Shown piece after piece: positions 31,880 to 42,471 of a DNA stretch of 64,000 bases. Origin of the DNA: Eucommia ulmoides (taxonomy: Eukaryota > Streptophyta > Magnoliopsida > Garryales > Eucommiaceae). How positions within the stretch are numbered: position 1 is the first letter of the stretch; each line of letters starts with the position of its first letter. The stretch is from the NCBI GenBank assembly GCA_016647705.1, contig CM028333.1, positions 22,376,243 through 22,440,242 of the forward strand. Direction: 5' to 3'. A model generated the notes under the pieces. The model was not told the DNA's origin and did no database searches. It worked only from the letters and a program-made list of their open reading frames with translations. Both the position numbers and the translations under genes were made by a program.

Positions 31880-34800
31880 ATTTTTAACGTTTTTTTAATT
31901 TATTTGTTAATTTAATTAGTATATTTTTTACCTTTATTTGTTAGTTAGTTGGTTAGTTTAATTTGTTAATTTAATTGTTGAATTAAAAATTATACTTTGG
32001 CCATTTTCACATGTTTAAGAAAATATAAAATAATATATTATTTAAAAAAAATGTTAGTTAGTTAGTTTAATTTTTTACTCTAGCTATTTAATTAAAAAAA
32101 TATGTACTTTGACCCCTAAAAGTATAACAACTAGAAAAATATAAATTTTTAATATATTATTTTAAAATAAATTATTAGTTAGTTAGTTTGTTTTGTTAAT
32201 TTAATTTGTTAGTTTAGTTGTTTAATTAGTTGGTTAGTTTAATTTGTTAATTTACTTGTTAAATTAAAAATTACACTTTGTCTCCTTTCACATGTGTAGA
32301 AAAATATACACTTTGGCCCTTGAAATTTTTTCAATTACAAAAATATAAAATTTTCAACTTATTGTTTTAAAATAAATTGTTAGTTAGTTTCATTTTTGAA
32401 TTTTGTTATTTAATTTAAAATGTATTTATTTAATTTGTTAATTTAATTGTTAAATTAAAAATTACACTTTCGCCCCATGTGTACGAATATATAAATTAAC
32501 ATATTACATTTTTAGTTAGTTTAATTTTCTAATTTAGCTATTTAATTAAAATACACTTTGGCCCCTGAAATTTTGATAATTAGAAAAATATAAAACTAAA
32601 ATACCTATTATTTGTTTTATTTGTTAATTTAGTTTTTAAATTAAAAATTAGACATTCGCCCCTTTCACATGTGTAGGAAAATATAAATCAACATATTACA
32701 TTTTTAGTTAGTTTAATTTTCTAATTTAGCTATTTAATTAAAAATATACACTTTGGCCTCTTAAATTTTGATAATTAGAAAAATATAAAATTAAAATACC
32801 TATTATTTGTTTAATTTAGTTGTTAAATTAAAATTTACACTTTCGCCCCTTTCACATATGTAGGAAAATATAAACTTTGGCCCTTGAAATTTTTTCAATT
32901 AGAAACATATTAAATATTCAACCTATTGTTTTAAAATAAATTGTTAGTTAGTTTCATTTTTTAATTTCGTTATTTAATTTAAAATGTATTTATTTAATTT
33001 GTTAATTTAGTTGTTAAATTAAAAATTACACTTTCGCCCCTTTCACATGTGTAGGAAAATATACACTTTGGCCCTTTAAATTTTTTCAATTATAAAAATA
33101 TTAAATATTCAACCTATTGTTTTAAAATAAATTGTTAGTTAGTTTAATTTTTTAATTTCATTATTTAATTTAAAATGTATTTATTTAATTTGTTAATTTA
33201 GTTGTTAAATTAAAAATTACACTTTCTCCCCATGTGTACGAAAATATAAATCAACATATTACATTTTTAGTTAGTTTAATTTTATTATTTAGCTATTTAA
33301 TTAAAAATACACTTTGGCCCCTGAAATTTTGATAATTAGAAAAATATAAAATTAAAATATCTATTATTTGTTTTATTTGTTAATTTAGTTTTTAAAATAA
33401 AAATTAGACTTTCACCCCTTTCACATGTGTAGGAAAATATAAATCAACATATTACATTTTTAGTTAGTTTAATTTTTCTAATTTAACTATTTAATTAAAA
33501 ATATACACTTTGGCCCGTGAAAATTTGATAATTAGAAAAATATAAAATTAAAAAACCTATTATTTTGTTTAATTTGTTAATTTAGTTATTAAATTAAAAA
33601 TTACACTTTCGCCCCTTTCACATGTGTAGGAGAAAATATACACTTTGGCCCTTGAAATTTTTTCAATTAGAAAAATATTAAATATTCAACCTATTGTTTT
33701 AAAATACATTGTTAGTTAGTTTCATTTTATAATTTCGTTATTTAATTTAAAATGTATTTATTTAATTTGTTAATTTAGTTGTTAAATTAAAAATTACACT
33801 TTCGCCCCTTTCACATGTGTAGAAAAATATAAATCAACATATTACATTTTTAGTTAGTTTAATTTTTTAATTTAGCTATTTAATTAAAAATATACAATTT
33901 GGCCCCTAAAATTATGATAATTAGAAAAATTTAAAATTAAAATACCTATTATTTGTTTAATTTAGTTGTTAAATTAAAAAGTACACTTTCGCCCCTTTCA
34001 CATGTGTAGGAAAATATAAATCAACATATTACATTTTTAGTTAGTTTAATTTTCTAATTTAACTATTTAATTAAAAATATACACTTTGGCCCCTAAAATT
34101 TTGATAATTAGAAAAATATGAAATTAAAATACCTATTATTTGTTTTATTTTTCGTTAATTTAGTTATTAAATTAAAAATTATACTTTCGCCCCGTTCACA
34201 TGTGCAGGAAAATATACACTTTGGCCTTTGAAATTTTTTCAATTAAAAAAATATTAAATATTAAACCTATTGTTTTAAAATAAATTGTTAGTTAGTTTTA
34301 TTTTTTAATTTCGTTATTTAATTTAAAATGTATTTATTTAATTTGTTAATTTAGTTGTTAAATTAAAAATTACACTTTCGCCCCATGTGTACGAAAATAT
34401 AAATCAACATATTACATTTTTAGTTAGTTTAATTTTCTAATTTAGCTATTTAATTAAAAATACACTTTGGCCTCTGAAATTTTGATAATTAGAAAAATAT
34501 AAAATTAAAATACCTATTATTTGTTTTATTTGTTAATTTAGTTTTTAAATTAAAAATTAGACTTTCGCCCCTTTCACATGTGTAGGAAAATATAAATCAA
34601 CATATTACATTTTTAGTTAGTTTAATTTTCTAATTTAGCTATTTAATTAAAAATATACACTTTGGCCCATTAAATTTTGATAATTAGAAAAATATAAAAT
34701 TAAAATACCTATTATTTGTTTAATTTAGTTGTGAAATTAAAAATTACACTTTCGCCCCTTTTACATATGTAGGAAAATATACACTTTGGCCCTTGAAATT

Positions 34801-37800
34801 TTTTCAATTAGAAAAATATTAAATATTCAACCTATTGTTTTAAAATAAATTGTTAGTTAGTTTCATTTTTTAATTTCGTTATTTAATTTAAAATGTATTT
34901 ATTTAATTTGTTAATTTAGTTGTTAAATTAAAAATTACACTTTCGCCCCTTTCACATGTATAGGAAAATATAAATCAACATATTACATTTTTAGTTAGTT
35001 TAATTTTTTAATTTAGCTATTTAATTAAAAATATACACTTTGGCCCCTTAAATTTTGATAATTAGAAAAATATAAAATTAAAATACCTATTATTTGTTTT
35101 ATTTTTCGTTAATTTAGTTATTAAATTAAAAATTATACTTTCGCCCCGTTCACATGTGCAGGAAAATATAAATCAACATATTACATTTTTAGTTAGTTTA
35201 ATTTTCTAATTTAACTATTGAATTAAAAATATACACTTTGGCCCCTTAAATTTTGATAATTAGAAAAATATAAAATTAAAATACCTATTATTTGTTTAAT
35301 TTAGTTGTTAAATTAAAAATTACACTTTCGCCCCTTTCACATATGTTGGAAAATATACACTTTGGCCCTTGAAATTTTTTCAATTAGAAAAATATTAAAT
35401 ATTCAACCTATTGTTTTAAAATAAATTGTTAGTTAGTTTCATTTTTTAATTTCGTTATTTAATTTAAAATGTATTTATTTAATTTGTTAATTTAGTTGTT
35501 AAATTAAAAATTACACTTTCGCCCCTTTCACATGTATAGGAAAATATAAATCAACATATTACATTTTTAGTTAGTTTAATTTTTTAATTTAGCTATTTAA
35601 TTAAAAATATACACTTTGGCCCCTTAAATTTTGATAATTAGAAAAATATAAAATTAAAATACCTATTATTTGTTTTATTTTTCGTTAATTTAGTTATTAA
35701 ATTAAAAATTATACTTTCGCCCCGTTCACATGTGCAGGAAAATATAAATCAACATATTACATTTTTAGGTAGTTTAATTTTCTAATTTAACTATTTAATT
35801 AAAAATATACACTTTGGCCCCTTAAATTTTGATAATTAGAAAAATATAAAATTAAAATACCTATTATTTGTTTAATTTAGTTGTTAAATTAAAAATTACA
35901 CTTTCGCTCCTTTCACATATGTTGGAAAATATACACTTTGGCCCTTGAAATTTTTTCAATTAGAAAAATATTAAATATTCAACCTATTGTTTTAAAATAA
36001 ATTGTTAGTTAGTTTCATTTTTTAATTTCGTTATTTAATTTAAAATGTATTTATTTAATTTGTTAATTTAGTTGTTAAATTAAAAATTACACTTTCGCCC
36101 CTTTCACATGTATAGGAAAATATAAATCAACATATTACATTTTTAGTTAGTTTAATTTTTTAATTTAGCTATTTAATTAAAAATATACACTTTGGCCCCT
36201 TAAATTTTGATAATTAGAAAAATATAAAATTAAAATACCTATTATTTGTTTAATTTAGTTGTTAAATTAAAAATTACACTTTCGCTCCTTTCACATGTGT
36301 AGGAAAATATAAATCAACATATTACATTTTTAGTTAGTTTAATTTTCTAATTTAACTATTTAATTAAAAATATACACTTTGGCCCCTTAAATTTTGATAA
36401 TTAGAAAAATATAAAATTAAAATACCTATTATTTGTTTAATTTAGTTGTTAAATTAAAAATTACACTTTCGCCCCTTTCACATGTGTAGGAAAATATACA
36501 CTTTGACCCTTGAAATTTTTTCAATTAGAAAAATATTAAATATTCAACCTATTGTTTTAAAATAAATTGTTAGTTAGTTTAATTTTTTAATTTCATTATT
36601 TAATTTAAAATGTATTTATTTAATTTGTTAATTTAGTTGTTAAATTAAAAATTACACTTTCTCCCCATGTGTACGAAAATATAAATCAACATATTACATT
36701 TTTAGTTAGTTTAATTTTATAATTTAGCTATTTAATTAAAAATACACTTTGGCCCCTGAAATTTTGATAATTAGAAAAATATAAAATTAAAATACCTATT
36801 ATTTGTTTTATTTGTTAATTTAGTTTTTAAATTAAAAATTAGACATTCGCCCCTTTCACATGTGTAGGAAAATATAAATCAACATATTACATTTTTAGTT
36901 AGTTTAATTTTCTAATTTAGTTATTTAATTAAAAATATACACTTTGGCCCCTAAAATTTTGATAATTAGAAAAATATAAAATTAAAATACCTATTATTTG
37001 TTTTAGTTGTTAATTTAGTTTTTAATTTAAAAATTAGACTTTCGCCCCTTTCACATGTGTAGGAAAATATAAATCAACATATTACATTTTTAGTTAGTTT
37101 AATTTTTTAATTTAGCTATTTAATTAAAAATATATACTTTGGCCCCTAAAATTATGATAATTTGAAAAATATAAAATTAAAATACCTATTATTTGTTTAA
37201 TTTAGTTGTTAAATTAAAAAGTACACTTTCGCTCCTTTCACATGTGTAGGAAAATATAAATCAACATATTACATTTTTAGTTAGTTTAATTTTCTAATTT
37301 AGTTATTTAATTAAAAATATACACTTTGGCCCCTAAAATTTTGATAATTAGAAAAATATAAAATTAAAATACCTATTATTTGTTTTATTTTTCGTTAATT
37401 TAGTTATTAAATTAAAAATTATACTTTCGCCCCGTTCACATGTGTAGGAAAATATAATCTTTGGCCCTTGAAATTTTTTCAATTAAAAAAATATTAAATA
37501 TTAAACCTATTGGTTTAAAATAAATTGTTAGTTAGTTTTATTTTTTAATTTCGTTATTTAATTTAAAATGTATTTATTTAATTTGTTAATTTAGTTGTTA
37601 AATTAAAAATTACACTTTCGCCCAATGTGTACGAAAATATAAATCAACATATTACATTTTTAGTTAGTTTTATTTTCTAATTTAGCTATTTAATTAAAAA
37701 TACACTTTGGCCTCTGAAATTTTGATAATTAGAAAAATATAAAATTAAAATACCTATTATTTGTTTTATTTGTTAATTTAGTTTTTAATTTAAAAATTAG

Positions 37801-37988
37801 ACTTTCGCCCCTTTCACATGTGTAGGAAAATATAAATCAACATATTACGTTTTTAGTTAGTTTAATTTTCTAATTTAGTTATTTAATAAAAAATATACAC
37901 TTTGGCCCCTAAAATTTTGATAATTAGAAAAATATAAAATTAAAATACCTATTATTTGTTTAATTTGTTAATTTAGTTGTTAAATTTT
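31880..37988 (+). repeat. Left tandem array of the MULE (6.1 kb)
   Basis: AT-rich units of roughly 190-200 bp in two alternating kinds share a segment (AAATTACACTTTCGCCCCTT then CACATGTGTAGGAAAATAT). They then diverge. One continues AAATCAACATATTACATTTT...CTATTTAATTAAAAATATAC; the other continues ACACTTTGGCCCTTGAAATT...ATTTAATTTAAAATGTATTT. The order of kinds is irregular, with local higher-order duplications (for example 34740-35640 and 35300-36200). No frame is open for any length. If the leader intron proposed here is real, nearly the whole array is intron. Confidence 0.93.
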
Positions 37989-38190
37989 GATAGGCGAAAA
38001 TGTCCATCCCGACCATGCCTTGCACCCAATTGATTTTGTCGGTTTATTGTAATGAATGTTTATGCTACTTTATTTTTTTGTTATGTCAACTTTTATGTAT
38101 TATAAATTTTATGCACTTGTCGCGCACATTTCTTTATAATGAATCTTATATTTTGTTTATAAATATGATTAAATTTTAATTTCGTACTAA
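37989..38190 (+). repeat. Copy of the mudrA 3' end upstream of the mobile-domain gene
   Basis: About 200 bp match 42318-42516 in inverse orientation with few differences. They cover the last codons of mudrA (DRRKCPSRP...APN, stop) and about 150 bp of its 3' untranslated sequence. The copy starts at a GATA shared with the adjacent array unit and ends about 35 bp before the mobile-domain gene's first exon. Confidence 0.9.
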
Positions 38191-38228
38191 CAAATTTACC
38201 ACGAGTGTTGTGGGAAAAAATTTCAGCT

Positions 38229-40629
38229 ATGCATCCTGGGCCTGAAGATACTTCAGTTCTACACCAACAGGGGCAGCACAGGTCCGAACTAGTTTGGTTA
38301 GTGCAGGTAAACATTTAGGTTATTGCATTCTTTTTTTTTTTTTTATTTTAGTTTTTTAATTTTTTAATGTTATTTATTATGTCTCATTAAATGTTTCAGG
38401 ATATCAATACTTTTGACTGTGTTGGACACGATATAGGGGAATGGAGAGAAAATGTTCCCCCTAGAGTTATACAGTTAATAGAATCAGTCGGTTTGTACGG
38501 CCCATTTAGGTTGTGGCCGAAGCGGTTAGATAGGGCCCTCATAACCGCGTTGGTAGAGAGATGGCGTCTGGAGACGCACACTTTCCATCTACCTGTCGAG
38601 GAGATGACTGTCACATTGCAGGACGTGACCGTCTTATTGGGGTTACCCGTGCATGGGTTGCCAGTTATCCAGAATGATGACTCGCATGAGGATACCGTCT
38701 GGCAGAGACTCTGCGGTGAGCTACTCGGAGTGCAACCACCAGTGGATAAGATTAAGAATGGGTCTTTGACGCTGAAGTGGTTACGGGATACCTTTGCTAT
38801 AGTTCCTGACGAGGCCGACGAGGAGGTTATGCATTGCTACGCACGTGCATATTGCTTGCTTATGCTTGGTGAGATGTTATTTTCTGATAAATCACACAAC
38901 AGAGTTAAGTTAGCCTACCTCCTACTGCTGCGTGACTTGACACCTTTCGTCAAGTATAGCTGGGGCAGTGCGACCCTAGCGATCCTCTACCGCGAGCTCT
39001 GTAAGGCGACGAAGCCCAACACGAAACACATTGCCGGGTGCCTATTTTTGTTGGAGTGTTGGGCTTGGGAACGATTTCCAAGGCTTCGACCTGAAGTAGT
39101 CCCTCTCCCTGACTATAATATATCATTCGGAGACCTCGACTACGGCGACGACTTGAAGTTCCCAACTGCTCCGAGGGGTTCTTGGTAAGTAATTAGTATT
39201 TTCTTTTTAATTTCATTTATCATGTAATAGATATTTATTTATGGATATTAAATTTATGATTTATATTTTTGGTGTACAGGTGGACTCTTCAATTTAATTT
39301 GGATAATTTGTCGATGCATATTTTGGTGGTGTATCGCGATCAGTTAGATCGCTTGAAGAATGACGAGGTTATTTATTTACTTATATCGAAATTTTAATTT
39401 TTTTATTTGTTTGTTTATATTTTATTTTACAGGTCATTTGGATGCCCTATACCTTGCCGACTTTGCCTCCATATACTAAAGATAGAGAAGATATTTGGAT
39501 GGCAAAGTTGCCCCTAATATGCTATGAGATTGTCAAGTACACGTATCCCCTCCGCGTGTTACGACAGTTTGGTTATTGCCAGGGGTTCCTGAACCGGTAA
39601 TGTGGGACAGGAACTTGCACAAAATTACTCGGCGAGGATACTTCCGTGCAAACTGGGCTGACCATCACCATGCACATATAGTTGCGTGGAATAATCGGCA
39701 AGCACCAGATGTCGGCAACTTCGAGCAAGGGATAGGGGTTGACCAAGAATACATAGATTGGTATTGGCGAATCACACGAAGATTTTTGGTCAACCCGGCG
39801 TACCAACCTCAGTTTGGGTATCTACCAATAGGAGGACGACTGGGATTAGATGTATGATCACATTGACTGTACCATCTGTTTAGTTATATGAGTTAGATTA
39901 TATTGTTATTATTCATGTATTAATTAAACCAATTTATATGTTTCGTAGGATACGGAGGTATCAAACCTGATACGCTTGAGTGATCTAACTCTGCAGTCGG
40001 GTACTGCAGAATCGGGTATCGAGCTGGCTCATGATATCAATGATGGAACCATTGGGAGGATGTACCGAGGAGTACCACGCCATGTGGCAGCTGACGTTCC
40101 TTCATCTCCTCAGGCTGCTCCTCAGCCTTCTCCTTAGCCATGGACTTCTGATGCCTATCGTCCAAGTAGTGTGGGCGATGCCGAACCTTCTACATCGTAC
40201 GGCATGGGCACTTATGCTGAATCATCTAGTACGTATGGCATGGGCGCTCATGCCGAATCATCTAGTTCGTACGGCATGGGTGACGATGCTGGGCCATCCA
40301 ACGTGTACCAGATGCATGACCCTTATTCGCATTACGCATCACAGCTAGGTACACACCCGTCATCGTCATTCGTCACTCCGGAGATGGATGAATTTATTTC
40401 AACTTCAGGCGTCATTCCTCCAGTGGCATTTGTCGAACCCACAAGATTGCAAAGACAAGTGTCGCCGGTGCCGTGGTTCGAGGACGACGTCGATGCTATC
40501 CCGGGGAGTATGCATCAGGAGTTCACGATCTTCGGACAAGTTACACAAGTTCATGAGGAGGCTGAGGAACCTCCTATTGTACAACGACGAGAGCGGAGAA
40601 ACGTTCGTCGGAGGCCTTGCGGTACATAA
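38229..40629 (+). pseudogene. Plant mobile domain (PMD) protein gene, five coding exons
   Basis: Predicted exons are 38229-38306, 38400-39184, 39280-39367, 39433-39851 and 39949-40629, all with GT/AG borders and matching phases. The protein starts MHPGPEDTSVL, then the aminotransferase-like plant mobile domain: GLYGPFRLWPKRLDRALITA, a VEEMTVTLQDV...LGLPV segment, LTLKWLRDTF, WAWERFPRLRP. A basic YIDWYWRITRRF segment follows, and a C-terminal tail with three SYGMG...AESSS repeats ends in RRERRNVRRRP. PMD proteins occur in plant transposons and as host genes (MAIN, MAIL1) that affect transposon silencing. Two lesions are visible: a frame shift near 39575-39583 and an in-frame TAG at 40135-40137. 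Otherwise it is well preserved, more so than mudrA. Confidence 0.85.
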
Positions 40630-41067
40630 TTAGTTATGTAGTTGATAGTTTAGTTATAGAAATGTAAATACATTTTTTTTGTAAATATATAGTTATATAG
40701 CAATTTATGTAGTTAGTAAATACATTTTTTTGTAACGTCTGGAGATTTAGAAAATTGTTGATCTACCGTATATATTGCTTCGCAAATAGATATAGAATTT
40801 GAATGGGAGATCGAGCAATGTGTCTAACATTCCGGAAAGATTCTTAAAAAGGCAAAACAACTCCTAACAGTATAATATTAAAGGCGATTAAAGTTAAAAT
40901 AATCATAAATATTATATTAAAAAAATATTACATAGACGGAAACATATTTAACGATATTTGTTACAAAACTCATAACAAAGACAGTATATAAGAAATACAG
41001 TACATAATATCATGAAAATAGTGACAATAAAAACACTTAAAAATAAAATACCAGAGCAAAAAATTAA
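40630..41067. other. Intergenic region between convergent MULE genes
   Basis: Presumed 3' ends of the plus-strand PMD gene and the minus-strand small ORF meet here. It is AT-rich with ACATTTTTTTGTAA repeats (40665-40735). No coding frame is seen. Confidence 0.55.
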
Positions 41068-41574
41068 TTATTCTTCATTCGACATGTACCCCTCAGACAA
41101 ATATTCATTGTTATTTATCACGTTATGGTATTCGTTTGGAGAGAGTGCTCTGTTGCTTGCGGCAACCATTTCATTGGCTAGTTGTAGTAGATAATATCTA
41201 TTTCTGCGTAACAACATTCGATTATTCTCCAAGCGAATTCGTGTAATAGCATCTTCAATCTCGGTTGTGTCATCAATTATACATCGTCGAGGCATCTGAA
41301 GACTTCGACGATGTGGAACTGGTGCATTAAGATTTCTCAAACAAAATACAAGGTTATTAGACTTATTCACCCTGTATTCCCATTCTTGGCGTAGACCGAC
41401 GCGATACTCTATCGGGTTGGTCTCTTGATCACTCCAGTAATCATCATAATATGGTTTTAAAACCCAACATCTTGGGTGATCCCATGGTCCATGCCAACTC
41501 CAAACACCATACGAGTTCTCCTCACTTGAAAAACCATATGAACTTTCTTCACTTGAATTAATATGTGAAGACAT
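41068..41574 (-). CDS. MULE accessory ORF b, 168 aa, unknown
   Basis: Uninterrupted frame from an ATG at 41574 to TAA. The first 25 residues are Ser/Glu-rich (SSEESSYGFSSEENSYG), followed by a Trp-rich stretch (WSWHGPWDHPRCW), then EYRVNKS (66-72), a basic middle, IRLENNRM (113-120) and RRNRYYLLQLANEM. The second half aligns with ORF a at 41866-42300 (shared YRVN.S, R...ENNRM..R and spacing), so the two are paralogues. No known domain is recognised. The frame stays open 48 bp upstream of the ATG to TTTGCAG, a possible splice acceptor. It lies downstream of mudrA on the same strand. Conservation of an open pair inside a decaying element suggests a real gene. Confidence 0.6.
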   Translation of the reverse strand: MSSHINSSEESSYGFSSEENSYGVWSWHGPWDHPRCWVLKPYYDDYWSDQETNPIEYRVGLRQEWEYRVNKSNNLVFCLRNLNAPVPHRRSLQMPRRCIIDDTTEIEDAITRIRLENNRMLLRRNRYYLLQLANEMVAASNRALSPNEYHNVINNNEYLSEGYMSNEE

Positions 41575-41865
41575 TACGAAAATTATAGGCTGAACAGTTT
41601 CTTTACAAATATTATACTGCAAATTAAGAGTTCACAAAAAAATTAGTTTTTTAAAAAGATAATTAATGAAAAATTATGTTTTATAACTTATGTACACGAG
41701 CCTTAAATTAAAAAAAAAAAAAACTAACCCAACATCACCTATCAATTGAAACAGAAAAAGTCAGTTGTTTGGTAGAAGTAACGTTATTATAATTTAACAT
41801 AGAAATGATACATTAGATTTCAAAGGAAATACATAATTAAACTACAATTCACCAACGTGAAAACA

Positions 41866-42300
41866 TTAAACATTACTCTCATCATCAGACATTTCAATAT
41901 CTGACTGATATTGAGGATTCTTTGCGTGTCTCATGTAAGTACGCGATTCGGCGAACAAACCTTGTTCAAGACGCTCACGTGCCGTCGTTTTAAGCTCATG
42001 TCGAAAAAATCGAATTTGCATTCGGTTATTTTCTTCACGGTAGCGATGCAACGCCATTTGAAGATTATGCGGCGTGTCTATTGGCATTGTTCTGGCCAAT
42101 TGACGCACTATTGGAATATTATATTGCCTCCATCCGTCCACCATAACCTCTGATTGGTTGACACGATAAGTATATTCCTCCCGCATCCTTGCAACCGACC
42201 GTGAAAAGTAACGAACTCTTGGATCTAAAGAGTATGATAATTCCTCTTCCAAAAGCCAGTTACGTCCCATTGAACGATACAAATCTCTCACCGTGTACAT
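41866..42300 (-). CDS. MULE accessory ORF a, 144 aa, unknown
   Basis: Uninterrupted frame from an ATG at 42300 to TAA at 41866. It is rich in R and E (basic middle, acidic tail ...DIEMSDDESNV). Residues 38-50 (RMREEYTYRVNQS) and 84-100 (RYREENNRMQIRFFR) match ORF b at 41068-41574. The C-terminal half is predicted helical. It starts about 170 bp after the mudrA stop on the same strand. I do not recognise the family. Mutator elements often carry a second gene of unclear function, such as mudrB in maize, but I see no similarity I could claim to it. Confidence 0.6.
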   Translation of the reverse strand: MYTVRDLYRSMGRNWLLEEELSYSLDPRVRYFSRSVARMREEYTYRVNQSEVMVDGWRQYNIPIVRQLARTMPIDTPHNLQMALHRYREENNRMQIRFFRHELKTTARERLEQGLFAESRTYMRHAKNPQYQSDIEMSDDESNV

Positions 42301-42471
42301 TTTCAATCCTTTTCATTTTAGTACGAAATTAAAATTTAATCATATTTATAAATAAAATATAAGATTCATTATAAAGAAATGTGCGCAACAAGTGCATAGA
42401 ATTTATCATACATAACAGTTGACATAACAAAAAAAAATAGCATAAACATTCATTACAATAAACCGATAAGA

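Noticed and set aside
31880-37988. Regular repeats as a CRISPR-like array
   Set aside because: Units are ~195 bp with no unique spacers, in a plant transposon; this is an ordinary tandem array.
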